Shown in pieces: positions 48,401 to 60,601 of a stretch of DNA of 64,000 bases. The DNA is from Beroe ovata. Its lineage: Eukaryota; Ctenophora; Nuda; Beroida; Beroidae. The notes under the pieces were generated by a model, which made no database searches, was not told the DNA's origin, and worked only from the letters and a program-made list of their open reading frames with translations. A program made the translations under genes and the position numbers. The stretch lies in NCBI GenBank assembly GCA_946803715.1, contig CAMPET010000053.1, forward strand, positions 115,170-179,169, in the 5' to 3' direction. Numbering within the stretch: the stretch's first letter is position 1; every line of letters starts with the position of its first letter.

Positions 48401-50788
48401 TATAGAGGAATCCATGAATTACAGCCAGTAAATCTGTCATCAAACAGAATGGTACAACGCCAATAAGTGACCACATCTAACGACGTGTATAGAGTACACT
48501 CGGCAAGCATTTCATTGCGCGCAAGATGATCGCAAAACGCGCGCGCGACATAATTTCAGCGCGCATGATTAGCGCGAAGCGTCCGCAGGATATTTATTCG
48601 CGCGCTCCGCACACCTTCGAAAGAAGACCTATTCGTAGCACATTGTAATTTGTGCCACTGATGATCAAAGCATGTTTGGCAATGTAACAATTATCATAGC
48701 TTATGAAAGCCTATACCTGTTAACATTATCTTCTACTAGGTTGTGCCCCTGCATCTGAAATTGAGAAAGAGGTGATTCAACCTCATATTGATCAAGAATG
48801 TTATGCGTTTATTTCAAACGATTCTCGAATTTCGCAACTCGAGATTGCAGACTTTTGCTAAGTGTTTAAGGATTCCTATAATGAAGCATTGAAGCATTCA
48901 GATCAAGGGTCACCTATACATAATATCATACATGCTGTGACATCATAACACTCACTATAAGTCATTTGACATAAACTTAGTCATTCATGCTTTGTCAAAT
49001 ATATATATCTCATATCTGAAATGAATATTACCCATACCTCTGGATTCATTGTGCCCTTATAAGCACTTCCGAAGTCACAGAGCACGTATTCGTTGTTCGG
49101 TCCAATTAGGATGTTCTCAACCTGAAACAGAGATTACGGATTTGTAAAGACGTTCGAAGATTGTTCTTCACCCTACTATATTTCTACAGACAACAACAAC
49201 ATTTCAACATTGAGACGGGATTTCAGTCAAAGTTACTAGTTAGTAGTCTAGAGTTTCGAGGTTTTCGTCAATTACAGCCGAATAGAAGGGCCCCTACTGA
49301 AGGGGTAGGGCGGCCTTCTACTAGGTCGGGCCTTGCCACAAGCTACTAGTAAATCAACTTATACGCTAATATTTTTTAAGGAGGGGCTCGAAATGAGCAT
49401 AACATTCAATATGTAAACGATCCCTTGGAAATAATACCTTGATGTCTCTGTGGGTATATCCGTTAGAGTGTAACAGACAGACAGCATCAACAATGCCGGT
49501 AAAAATCTGTCTTATCAGTGCTTCTGATAACCCTGTTGCTATGTGTTTGTTCATTAGGTCAACTACTGTGCCATCTGAAAACGAACATATATTAAGGAAG
49601 GAGAGTGGTTAATTCATTAGCTGTAATGAAATAGATTGAAATTGGCATTTTAGTAGAACACCTTTCTTACAATGTTTAATTCGGGGGATGATCGCCCTAT
49701 TATGGTTAAACACCAACTAACTTGCTTACTTAATTAACTCAATTAAGCTAATTAACTCACTTGGGCAGTGCTGCATAAGGAGAAGAACCTCGTATATCCC
49801 ATTACCAATGTGCTTCGTATGATGACCCTTGAACGAGACTATAGCTTGATGCCGGTGGAATGCTTTCTGAAATGGGGGACGGGGGGAAGGGTCAGAAAAA
49901 TGAAGTTATAAATGGAACAAGTATGGTTCCGACTTTCGAACCAAGTAAATGATCATAACTCCCAAAATGTATGTATCTCAGTTAGATTATTCTTATGAAC
50001 CGTTAATTCGATAGTTGGTAATTGCGCACAGAGCTCACTGCGCACAGATACTACACAGTATTCACACCAAAAATAATCGATCCTCGGCAAAGCATCCCTC
50101 CCACTCGAATATATCGCAACTATTATACTCACCATGATGGTTATTTCCTGTTTGCAGTTATCTAAATCACTCTGTGAGTTTACCAGCATTCGCTTCAGTG
50201 CATAGTTCTTGTTTTTGTGGTTGTCCTTCACAAGGAAAACGTAGGAAAATCCCCCTGAAAATGAACAATCAGTGATCAGCTGGACTCCTGACTTGCTCAG
50301 TTAAATAAAGGTTATACTTTGAGTACAATCAACAAGATTTGCTTAGAGTACGATTAAGATTTGAGGCGTTACTAAAATATTAGATATATTGAGCTACTGA
50401 GTTTGAGGAGTAAAGGCTAAGGATAAGTTTGTACAATAAAATCGTGCAAACCCAGAAAGAACTACAATGTGTTTACAACAAATGTGTTTCACATACATAC
50501 ACTTATAACAGCTGTTGTATTTATAGGCACACAGAATAAGATGCATTCCAATTAGCGCTGTACATCTTGAATGTTCACAATTGAAGTGTACAGTTGTACA
50601 CAATGGAAGTGTACACTGTAAATTTCAATTGTGCACACAGGTTTAAACGTCAATAAACTCGCACACAAAACCATACCTTCAGCGATAACTTCTTCCACAA
50701 CCAGTGTCAAGTCACCCACAAGATATTGCTTCCCCACGAATGAATCATACTGAGAGTCTTGTTTGGATGAGGAAAACAACTTTTTCAT
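42990..50788 (-). CDS. AAK1: AAK1/BIKE-type (NAK family) protein kinase
   Basis: Adaptor-associated kinases phosphorylate AP2 mu in clathrin-mediated endocytosis. Seventeen exons in phase give 797 residues: 50788-50677, 50254-50133, 49866-49761, 49574-49438, 49121-49038, 48754-48717, 48005-47924, 47829-47694, 47593-47529, 47409-47270, 47100-46770, 46561-46514, 45442-44933, 43865-43744, 43663-43599, 43388-43306, 43202-42990. It starts MKKLF like AAK1. Kinase landmarks: GGF loop at 38-40, ALK lysine K58, HRDIK at 155-159 followed by VENIL, DFG at 175-177, TLSYRAPEM, and DVWALGVLLYKLCFFTTPF. The C-terminal half is low-complexity: a DPWGNAF motif, a CAA-encoded polyglutamine tract, proline/serine stretches and a basic tail with KPKKKLHFFGRRK. 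The region 45147-46840 is duplicated at an n, so exons 11-13 occur partly twice; I counted one copy. A 447-N gap lies in the intron before the exon at 43865. Invertebrates often have one gene for AAK1 and BMP2K. Confidence 0.88.
44110..44556. other. Assembly gap (447 N) next to (TG)n
   Basis: Preceded by a (TG)n tract (44074-44101) and followed by a short tandem GGTATATGGCGGGGTTCTGGCATATGGTGGGGTCT-type repeat (44557-44630). It falls in an intron of the AAK1-like gene; the flanking exons agree in phase. Confidence 0.95.
45147..46840. repeat. Two near-identical blocks joined at an n
   Basis: Block 45147-45988 and block 45990-46840 are the same sequence with scattered differences, meeting at a single n at 45989. 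Each includes the 3' part of AAK1-like exon 11, exon 12 (45729-45682 and 46561-46514) and exon 13 (45442-44933, and 46267 down to the n). Differences include the polyglutamine length (18 CAA codons against 5 Q, Leu-His, 4 Q), one exon-12 codon (Pro or Ser in GNAFG[P/S]APIS) and small indels. This fits two alleles placed in tandem by the assembler. Confidence 0.85.
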
Positions 50789-51226
50789 GATGCAGGAGGG
50801 ACCAGCTCATTTTACCATGTTGTAACTTGAAATGGGAAGTTGGGTGTTTAAATATGGATCAAATAACAATCAAATAACAAACATAATAATGTGATATTGA
50901 AAATACATTCTTAAAAACCACCACAATCAGGAAAATGAGAATTGAATACATTGGTTAGATTGTATGAACCTGATAATCGAATACTAAAATACTTATCATT
51001 TCATTTTCTGTCTTCCTACAATATTAAATGAGGGTAAAATAAAACTAACAATCAAACTACAAATTCAAAATACTGTTTCCTTCACAACATAATTCTACTG
51101 ATTTGTGTAGCATAATATAAGTGATAACATTCAAAAGCTGAGATTCCAAGTTGTCAAATATGCTCAAATATAAGGAAATTCATCATCAACACTGTCCTGG
51201 AAGAACAAATCTTTGGTTTTGATGGT

Positions 51227-52225
51227 TCACACAACTTCTCCGGGGCTTTCTGGGTCACTTTCAGGCCAGTCAACATCTTCTGTTTCTGTATTTCTCAGCC
51301 TCTCATTGAGAGCCTGCAATGCTAATTGTCTGTGCCGTTCCTGGCTGTTGAGATGGAATGTGTCAATATTTCTTGTTGTAAGGGAAGGCACAGTTGAACT
51401 GGATCTCCCAACAATACCTTCAATGTTGGCCACCGCACTGCTGTAATACTTCACAATATGTGGCTGTGCAAACTCAGGGAAGAATGATGTGATGGAGAGG
51501 GTATCAGATATATCACCTCTGCCCCTCTCATGAACTTGGAAATATCTGAGATATATCCAAGCAGAGGCAAGGCCCACCATATTGATCATGAGATATCTAG
51601 ATGAAACAATTCTGCAAAGAGCTAGAATCAAAGAGAAAGCAAATGAGAGTATTGGAAGATGGCGAACTCTGATAGGGCTGATTTTTTGAAGTATCACATG
51701 ATCTGGAATCAACTGCTTCAGTGCAACAAGAATCCCAGCAATCAAGCCATGACCTCCACAAAACGGCGCATAAAGAAATCCTTCCTCCTTTAGCAACACA
51801 TACCCAACAAACAAAATAATGAGAGTGATGGTGTAGCATCCAGTATTCACAATCATTATAAACTTAACAAACTCTACTGTTCCCCAAACTGGTTCAATAA
51901 ATCGGTTGCATGTCAGTATTATAAGTAGATTTGTGACCACACAGATGATGTTATTCTCTGTAAAGCCAGCAGTGATTATCTGCCATAAACTTCCAGTAAA
52001 GACGTCTGCTGGAGTGAACTCAAGAGCATGGGAATTGTTCCAATGAAGTATTTCTGTAATGACAAAGAATAGCAGAAACACTGCAGAGAGCCCAATGACT
52101 GAATGGGACAACCTTATTTTACTTTTAGCAAGGGTGAACAAATCCATTTTCATGAAACAGCTAACAACCCTGTGATTATTATGGGTTAATTTTTCACCAA
52201 AATAAGCTATTCCTTCATTAGACAA
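51227..52225 (-). CDS. TMEM115: TMEM115 rhomboid-like Golgi protein
   Basis: An intronless 332-residue protein (human TMEM115 is 351). TMEM115 is a multi-span Golgi protein implicated in retrograde Golgi-to-ER transport. About six hydrophobic segments occupy residues 40-235. Family landmarks seen here are the EPVWGTVEF block near 112-120, GHGLIAGILVALKQ (human GALGFLGGVLVALKQ), YLRYFQVHERGRGDISD (human YLRFYQRHSRGRGDMAD), SFFPEFAQP, and the C-terminal ERHRQLALQALNERL, which is diagnostic. The tail is acidic. The first ATG is used, but Met25 or Met27 (MKMDLFTLAK) would start nearer the first membrane segment and may be the real start. It lies 440 bp upstream of the AAK1-like start on the same strand. 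Confidence 0.93.
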   Translation of the reverse strand: MSNEGIAYFGEKLTHNNHRVVSCFMKMDLFTLAKSKIRLSHSVIGLSAVFLLFFVITEILHWNNSHALEFTPADVFTGSLWQIITAGFTENNIICVVTNLLIILTCNRFIEPVWGTVEFVKFIMIVNTGCYTITLIILFVGYVLLKEEGFLYAPFCGGHGLIAGILVALKQLIPDHVILQKISPIRVRHLPILSFAFSLILALCRIVSSRYLMINMVGLASAWIYLRYFQVHERGRGDISDTLSITSFFPEFAQPHIVKYYSSAVANIEGIVGRSSSTVPSLTTRNIDTFHLNSQERHRQLALQALNERLRNTETEDVDWPESDPESPGEVV

Positions 52226-53468
52226 TTATTTGTGAACAACTTCCAGTGTACCAGAATAAGAAAAATCTCAATTACTTTTATTTTCATAACAGTGACAACC
52301 AAGATCCTACAGGTCTAAAACTAGGTCTGGAATGTAACAGTAGCACTTATCAAGATGAGATGCAAATTAGATTCAAGCAATCCCTTAAATTCAAATATAA
52401 GATATAGAAATAGAATGGTATAATTATATGCTTACTTGGTATCATGTCTAATGAGTGCAAATTTAATCATATGAAATATGCCCCATGGAAATGAATAATT
52501 CTGTCTATTGCCTAGGCATTTATCTTTGCTCATTGTCGATTCGGGTGATATTTGAGAACTTTGTTTGATGACCATGTTAGGAATAATTCCATTATAGAAT
52601 AGAATAGAATAAAATGATTTTGACAGAGGATCAACTCAAATATTCAGTTGCATTCCTAAAAAATTACTATCAAGGTACCCATACAAAGAACTTTCTGATT
52701 AATCAGACAGTCCTGTGAATTGAAAATATACAAACAAATATAAAACGATTGCGCGAGTACCGTAAATTTAGCATCATGTCAGACTATTGACTAGCTGGGC
52801 CGACGATGGCATTACCAAGCAATGCTTGTCGATCGATCGCGATGAGATATGCAGAGACTCTGTCGCAAAAATTTTATTTTGCGCGCGCGGCGCAAACTTA
52901 TTCACATACTGATACAGATGCGGCTTGCATGAGCGGTTCAGCATAGCCAGACATGACAAGGTAATGCACATAATAATTTTGCGCGCGGCGCAACGGCGCC
53001 GCGCGATCTGAAATCCGAAAGGGAGCGCGGTAGGGTAATTGAGAATGAACGGAAGCCGCGCCCGCGAAGCTGCGCGCGCGCCTTATAATCGCAATTAAGG
53101 TGCTGCCGCTGCGCGGCTCGCGGTCAGATCAAATACATCGGGTCATCGGACAAGCAACAATGAACACGGTTTTATATCAATTCGTTTTCAAACATACCAG
53201 TATTCATTTACATACACAATTACAATCATTATCAAGTGTGAAGTGACAGATTGCGATCGCGATCTGATCATGGTCATTGACATAAATCATTAATGAAAAT
53301 TAATTTATCTGTTCAAACAGTCAAACATGAACAAAGCTACACTAAAATTGAAAAGGCGATAGAAATAGGTTCAACTTCAGGGAAGTCCATCAAATCATTT
53401 TCGGAAGGGGGCCTGAAAATCCCTCATTCACTGTCAGTGTTACATAGATCAGGTGTCACACTGTGACA
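52226..53468. other. Intergenic with GC-rich repeat
   Basis: No gene seen. The stretch 52860-53125 is rich in GCGCGC and shares TTTTGCGCGCGCGGCGCAAA and CGGCTTGCAT with the element at 9640-10380, so the two are members of one dispersed family. Other GCGCGC islands in the window (17220-17310, 48510-48610) may be fragments of it. Confidence 0.6.
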
Positions 53469-56400
53469 TCAGGTCAGGAATTGCGTGGGGCTTAACGGAC
53501 TTTCATCTCCAAACGGATTTGTGTCATCATTAAATGGATTTGAACTCTCAGGTTCAGAAAACGGATTAGTTTCATCAGAGAAGGGATTGGTTTCCGCAGC
53601 AAACGGGTTCCGATCCTCAGCTTTCTTATCGGTATCCTCCGCGAATGGGTTATTCCCATCTTTAGACGGTAATATCGGCCGTGGAGCCGGTTCCACCGCT
53701 TCCTCAAACGGGTTTATGCCAATCTCTGCCGGGGGCGAGTTCTGAAAGATGACGGCGTCCCGGTGCGCCATGGCGCGCGGTCTCGAATCTTCGTCCACGC
53801 GCGGCTTCGCGTATTCCCCAGATCCCTCATCTCTGGATGGTCTGGCACGTCGCGGTGCTTGCAACTTAGCTTTCCTTTCTCCGTCAATAACGAGTGGTTT
53901 GTTATACACACCTAAGATCATGAGTTAACCAAGGTACCTCCTTCTGTTTTTCTAAATTTCAGTCAACGACTCTATCAATTTCATAAGAAATCATTACTCA
54001 GAAGGTGTAACTGTCAAAATAAGTGTGTCTCCGACATACCTTTAGCAAAGAAATCAGCCACGGCGGTGAAAGGGTCCGCCGCGTTCTCAACCGATCGGAA
54101 GAATTGTTGATCCAGGTTCTCTATCTGATCCAGGGATTTCAGATGTTCCACGGTTTGTCTGTTGTCCGCCGAGCAAACCGGGCAATCCTCTTCCAGATCA
54201 GCCAGCTCTTCGAAACACTGCGACACGCACGTTAAGTACAGAGGATCTCTCTAATTATATATTTTCACAGATCAATCAAATCGATAGATCTTCTTTTCCC
54301 ACATAATGCATATTTTGCAAAAGTGAAGTAGTAAAACTCGACCGTACCTCACCGTATAATTTGGAAAAGCCTGGACCTTACAACGCCCGTTTTCAAACCT
54401 AACAATATCCCATCTTGCCGAATATTAGAATACCTGCTGGTGCCAGGAGTGCCTGCAGAGCAAGTGAACAGCTGGGAGATTAAGTTTCTTAGCGCACTTC
54501 GTACACTTGTTCGTTTGGAATACCACTGGCTCACTCTTCAACTTCTTAATCTCATCCCTCATTTTCTGCAATAATTAGAGAATAGAAGTTCAGATTATTC
54601 ATCGAAGGAATACTCGACCGGCGGTCGATGTTTTCAAAATGTTTCCTTGTGTTTCAACACTCACGCTCGCTTCCTCAGAGTATTTCTTAACGAGAGTTGA
54701 GTTCTCCGCTGTTTGCTCTTCCTCAATCCCAATCTGTCTGGTGATATAACTGAGAAGTACCGATATGGGCGTGGTCGCGTTCTCCGACAACACCTTCACC
54801 ACCTGTTGACACGAAATATAGATCACTGTCAGTGTTCCCTCATCGGAATAGAGAGAACAATCTAGTAGATCAATAGACTGTGATGACGAAGTTTCAGCAT
54901 GTCCTGTCTCATAACCACGTCTCAACTGGTCTCAACACTATGTCTCAATACTATGTCTCAGAGCTGATATCTCAACTCAAATCTCCCTGACCATGTCCCG
55001 AGTGACAAGTCTCTCTCTCTCCCACTCTTACCATCAGGGGAGGTAGGAGGTTTTTCTGCTCGATATACTTGAGAATCTCAGCCACGTGTTCCCGACTCTC
55101 GGCGTCGTCCTTGACAGCGAAATAGCGTAGTGCTTGTATCCATAGCGATGCTTCCTCCTGTCCCCGTCTCCAACATAGCTCCATTATACTCCTGAAACAG
55201 GGAGGTTACCATGGTAACAACACATATAACTTCTGAAAAAGGTGTTGCCATGCAACTCATGCAACAAGGCATACCATGGCAAGTGGTAACAAAATGTGTA
55301 CCAACAACTCTGTAACCACGGTAACATACTTTGTATCATCGTTCTCAATGTAGCAGTCCAGCACGTGCTGGTAAAGTCCCCTGTTCTCACACAGAATCAC
55401 TATACCGGGTTGTAGTCGGTACATCTGCATCAGTAGTAGGGCGTGGTCGGGATCATACCTGGATAAGGAGGGGAATGAAGATATGTTCCTATGTTTGGAA
55501 AGAACTTCTCGACGTTCAAACGAAAATAATAAGAATTTCAATTTAGGGACCTCTGTTACTGGGACAATATAAACGGTCTAATTGGAAATCGAAATCCTAA
55601 TTTTGACTCACTTCGCATGTTTATTTTGGAGCATATCCACAACTTGTTTAGTTCTCTGGTCTCGACGTTCTTCACTTTGTGAGTCTCTAAGATACAGCTC
55701 CAAGAGTGCGTTGTAAACTGATGGAGTTCACAGTCAGGTTCATTCAAGAGGTCACTAAAGAATCAAGCAAAAATAAGAACCAACCATCAATCTAGCCACA
55801 TACATTTTCATTACCGAAAAACATCAATATTTCATCCTCTAAGCACAGTACATCCAGTTCTCCTACCTTGAGAGGAAGCATCACTATGTTTCTCCACTAT
55901 TGCCTCGAGGAAATCAATGAGACAGTCATTCCTATTCACAAACAGCGGGATCAACTCTTCAGGATCAGGAGGATATTCCATGTTAACATCTTCTGTTAAC
56001 ATGGTGGTGTCAGGGGTGTTGTCAGTTGTGGGGCTGTCACCAGTCTCCTTCGTACACAGGTCTATCAAAAACCTACAGGGAGAAATTAAGTGAGTAATGG
56101 TAAAACTGTACAGAGCTTACGCGTGTTTTGAGTATAGGATACTCATGAAGCTAAGTCACGCGTGATAGTGACGGTTGAAGTCACGCGTCATAGTGACGTT
56201 TGACGCAACTAACTGTGTCATATCCTCTGGTAAATGGTCCATCAGTTGTTTTCCGAACAGTTTGATGTTCTCTTTCTTCTTCTGCAGAGATGGGAGTTTG
56301 TGTATGTAGTCGAGAGCGGCGTCGTAGTCTTGCTTATCTTCAATTTGGATGTGTACATACCTGAGTTAATAGATTTGTGACTGAATATGTCCGAAAATTG

Positions 56401-59400
56401 TGTACGGTATAATAGATGACGGAAGGGTCATCATTGTTTGGAATCGCGGGAATACACTAAACAGTTGTATACCACGAATCAATTGTCCACTAATTTACAC
56501 TGTACACTGGCTCACCAATCGTACTGATGGAATTTCTCTGCTAGGTATGCAGCATCATCGTAGTATGTAGCCTGTCTGCAAACCTGAGGAAGAAAACTTA
56601 CCGAGGCTTTGAAATGAAGCGTTCTTTTGATCTCAGTGACCCTTTGTTACAAGAAAAGTTCTAAAAGTTTCAGAGCAATAGGTCCTCTTCACAGAGACAC
56701 CCTACAAGTACCTTGATCGCAGTTTCAACATCAAAAACGACATCACCCCGTATGAACTCCTGCAGTTTCTGTACATTCTTCAGTTTAGTGTAGCAGTTTA
56801 ACAGTAGCGTCGTATGATCGGGGTTAGCTTCTCGCTTCTCATGTAGTGCTTCCAGATACTGCAGTAGACGGTAACAGTACGGAATACCCAACTTATAGTT
56901 TACGCAAAATCCTCGATCAGGATGTCGAAAATTCGAAAGATGACAATATTGAATATACCTGTGCTAGATTATGAATTCGTCTCGCGTCTAGAAACTTCCT
57001 TATGACATAGGAGGGTTCTATGTGACCAATTGTCCCTATGTACTTCGTTATGGCACCATCATGATCACCTGAGGTCACATAATGGTCACAAATCGCCATC
57101 AATCTTGACGAGATCTCGTGACAACACGCGCATATCCTTATTTCCGACAGTGCGCGCCACCAAAAATCTTAGTGTCTGTGATTTTGTGAAATAGCGCCAG
57201 GAAAACCTTACATCAGTAAAATGTTGCGCGGATTTCGCGCCGTACGGAACAAACTGTAGATTGTGTCCGTCCCTTTTCACATAACAAAGGAGGGATTCAA
57301 ATTCCAAAACAACCTTTGCTAGCCAAGTGATCACCATGAGCTTTAACGAGGTTCATATGATCATCCCTATTGTTCTTGGCAAGCTGTATAGCATCATCAT
57401 ATAGACTTTTCTTCTTGAGAATCTCTATCTTTTCTTGTATCCCTTGTTGAAATATAGTTTGAGCTACATTCTAACATAGCGCGGGATGAAACAATCTTCA
57501 GCGGGCTGGAAAATTTGTGTCGGCGGGTTGTAGCCCGCACAACTCCATGATAAATTCATCCTGACCGGGCAAATACTCACCCTTCTCGTTGAGCTTGTAG
57601 AGCTCGTTGTTCTTCCCGATAACAAACAGAGAGCCCCATTCCACCAATAGTGCTTTTACAGGGGGAAAAGTTCCAGTGAAACCTAAAAGGAATTTACTTT
57701 TATTTGGGTCCACGAACACTGCACAGTGCACACTTGCTCACTGGGATAAAGTGGGAGACTTGCCAAACTGCACGCCCTGACTGCACGCGATATTCGATCG
57801 CGAAATATAGCCCCACTTTTATAGAAACTCGAGCTCTCAGCTATTCCGTGCTCAACTTTTCAAACTCTTGATTATTGTGACAACAGGGTAATTATGTCAA
57901 CAGCTAGCCGTCACCATAATCCCAGGGTGTTACCATTACATACCGATGAACTTGTTCCCCATATCGTATATGGTGAGGTCACAGATTGAGTCTTGTTTGA
58001 GCATGGTTCGTCGAGCGAAGGACACTGACACCAGACAACCACGGTACCATGCTATGTGCGATCTTGTTCCTGCGACAGAATGAATCAGGGGTTTTGTAGT
58101 CTTATTTTTGTACCTTTTAATTATCTGTTTTCGAAAATGGATTGTTTCACTAGTATGTGAATCAATCTAATAACACCCGAAACTAGCCCTTATCTGGATT
58201 CCTTAGGCATCGAAACAACCTCCATTTCATTTAACCGACATCTCAATTAATTTAGTAATTAATCAATTACCGTCCATGGGCAAGTTATTGCCGGGATCAT
58301 CGGCAGTGAAGAAAAGGAACTTGTTCTTTGGAGCTATGAGAAACTGATGGTACGAGTGATGGTCCGTGAGCAGGGATAGACCCAGACCACACCCCTCGCT
58401 CGACAGAAACGTGTTGATCGGGTTGTTGTCCGATACCTGTAACGTGTGTCCAACTATCACGATACGGTTTCTATGTTTCAGTTTGTCGTAATTGTGTAGG
58501 TGGGTGTACTGATTTCATACAGTTATTTTAGTGTAAAAACTTATTAACATCCTGTTAACACTAACTTAGTAACAGATTACAGTCTAATTACTGTTAACAG
58601 ATTACAGTCTAATTACTGTTAACAGATTACCCGTTTGTATGAAATCACAGCACTTTCGGTGGCCACAAACAGAGCACCCTCCTTATTAAACGCCAGCCCC
58701 GTGATAGCCGCCTTGTCAGAGTGTATCACTTTGTATCGCTGTTCCCTTGTGATGTCGTGTTTGTAGAATAACCACACTGTTCCATCTGCCATACCTGTGA
58801 TGAGGGGAGGTGAGGAGGAATGAGGAATGAGGATATGAGGAATGAGGATATGAGAGTGAGAGTTGCAGAAAAGTGAGGATAGCTAGCGATGAAAATTGAG
58901 TGCGAGTTATCATCAGTTAGGAGCAGTTATTCAGTGTGAAGAGAGGATTTGTTGAAGGGTGAAGAAAAAGTTGAATATTGCGAAAAACTTTTCTGCGTCA
59001 ATCCTCCCTTTTTCGGAAAAAAGCGAGGATCAAGACGATTATCCTCACTAACCAAGTGCCATGTTTGACATGTTGTCACTGACACACAGACACGTCACGT
59101 GACTACTCATGTTCTTGTTCAGTGTTGTCAGGTCCACGTAGCGCAGACACGTGCTCTCGCTAGGTCGTGGCGTGATGTTCCAAACCTGATATGGGAGGTG
59201 TAATTAAAGCTGTCTTGGATTACCTCCTCGAAATTACCTCCTAGAGTACATGATATTAGGAAAATTCCACCTGAATACCGCGACCAGTGTTGGATATTGC
59301 TAATTACTAATTAGTTTAATTAGTTTAATCGCCAATCAATCAATTCACCCTGAGTATAGGTCTGTCAGCGTCATCCTCGCCAACTGTAACAACAACGTTC

Positions 59401-59596
59401 TGCTTAGCTTTAACAACTTGAGTCACGTGTGTAACGCGTAACAGGTAGATTGCTTTAGTCTCGACCTAGACAGAGATCTAGTGTAAGTTTGGCATGTGTG
59501 TCTACGTACACACAGACACACAGATATTCCTACACAGACATATGCAGACACAGACAAACAGTGGACAGACGAGAGAAAGACACAGACACGCAAAAC

Positions 59597-59629
<33 letters not shown>

Positions 59630-60021
59630 TCATATCCTGAGACACAAAGTGTATAACTCCCTTGGAATCTCCGATGAGTAGTTTACCTCTCCCACTCGCA
59701 GAACACGTGATATCAACATCCTGACGAAATGAATAACAACCGTTATCAGGGAGGATTTGCCGGGGGGGGGGGGGNGAGAGTTGTGGATTGGGGGAGCGGG
59801 GTTTAAAACTTGTGGTGGACTGATAATTGTCTTGTTAAGAAATTAAGAAGAGAGTAGGTAATTTAGGGGGAAGAGAGTAGGTAAAGGGAAGAGTCAGTTA
59901 GAAAAGGGCGAGAGTGAGTTGAAGAGGAGTTTACCTGTAGCTCGGACCATTTGTCCCCTCCATCATCCTTGACAACCTCTTTGCTGAAGAAGGCGAAGCG
60001 TCTCCACTGATGTGACACCAT
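53469..60021 (-). CDS. VPS11: VPS11, HOPS/CORVET core subunit, with NPF tail
   Basis: Core subunit of the HOPS and CORVET endolysosomal tethering complexes. Twenty-one exons in phase give 1033 residues (human VPS11 is 941): 60021-59935, 59720-59628, 59465-59349, 59185-59053, 58794-58631, 58436-58271, 58069-57944, 57682-57581, 57463-57314, 57068-56959, 56858-56712, 56583-56516, 56360-56214, 56072-55867, 55717-55612, 55458-55330, 55191-55032, 54802-54665, 54565-54434, 54217-54040, 53911-53469. The start MVSHQWRRFAFF matches the family. Next come a beta-propeller part, the helical solenoid (HIEPSYVIRKFLDARRIHNL, NPDHTTLLLNCYTKLK, ASLWIQALRYFA) and a RING-H2 from C804 (CTKC, LCRHSWHQQC, CPVC). 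After ADFFAKGVYNK, where the human protein soon ends, a tail of about 140 residues carries seven NPF motifs (953, 974, 988, 995, 1002, 1011, 1018). Confidence 0.95.
58545..58630 (+). repeat. 27-bp tandem repeat at a VPS11 splice donor
   Basis: About three copies of AACAGATTACAGTCTAATTACTGTT abut the 5' splice site of VPS11 exon 5 on the intron side, so the intron starts within the repeat. Confidence 0.8.
59600..59627. repeat. (CA)n microsatellite forming a splice donor
   Basis: Read on the minus strand it is a (GT)n tract beginning exactly at the end of VPS11 exon 2 (59628), so the intron's GT donor is the first GT of the microsatellite. Confidence 0.85.
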
Positions 60022-60601
60022 GGTCCACCTCTAATTGACACCAGTCTTTACTGACACCAGTCACTCTTGACAACAACTTAATCCGGTGTGTGTTAACATT
60101 CTAGATGCAGTCCACAATTAGCACATCATAGAGAATCGAATGAACATATAGAAATCGAGAATGTATCATGCATTAAATCTTCGGGCAATAAATCACATTG
60201 AAGTTGATAAACTTATTAATAATGTTGTATCTTTGTATGGTACAGTAACTTCGGCTAAGTAGGTACAAACTTATAAAATCTACAAAAATAGACAATAAAT
60301 AGTCACTTCACTGGGCCACGATTAGGTAGGTAACAAATAGGTTCAAAGGATGGGTCGCTAAAGCCATAGGTCACTTGGGCAATAAGTACAAAGACTCAAA
60401 TTCTAACAAAATAAGACGATATGAAAAAATATAAAATTGAGAAAAGATGATACATGATATATGATATTGATACGTAATCTGGAAGGTTCTGGTTACTGTA
60501 CTTGTCCACTAATGATAGTAGACCCACGTTGTAGACACGCTTAGTCCACAAATTGTGGTCCACAATCATGATGGGCTGGTCTACAACCAAAGTGGACCTG
60601 T

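Noticed and set aside
53485-53745. Plus-strand frame rich in Asn-Gly-Phe/Ser-Ser opposite the VPS11 tail
   Set aside because: Antisense shadow of the NPF repeats; the minus-strand frame continues VPS11 in phase.
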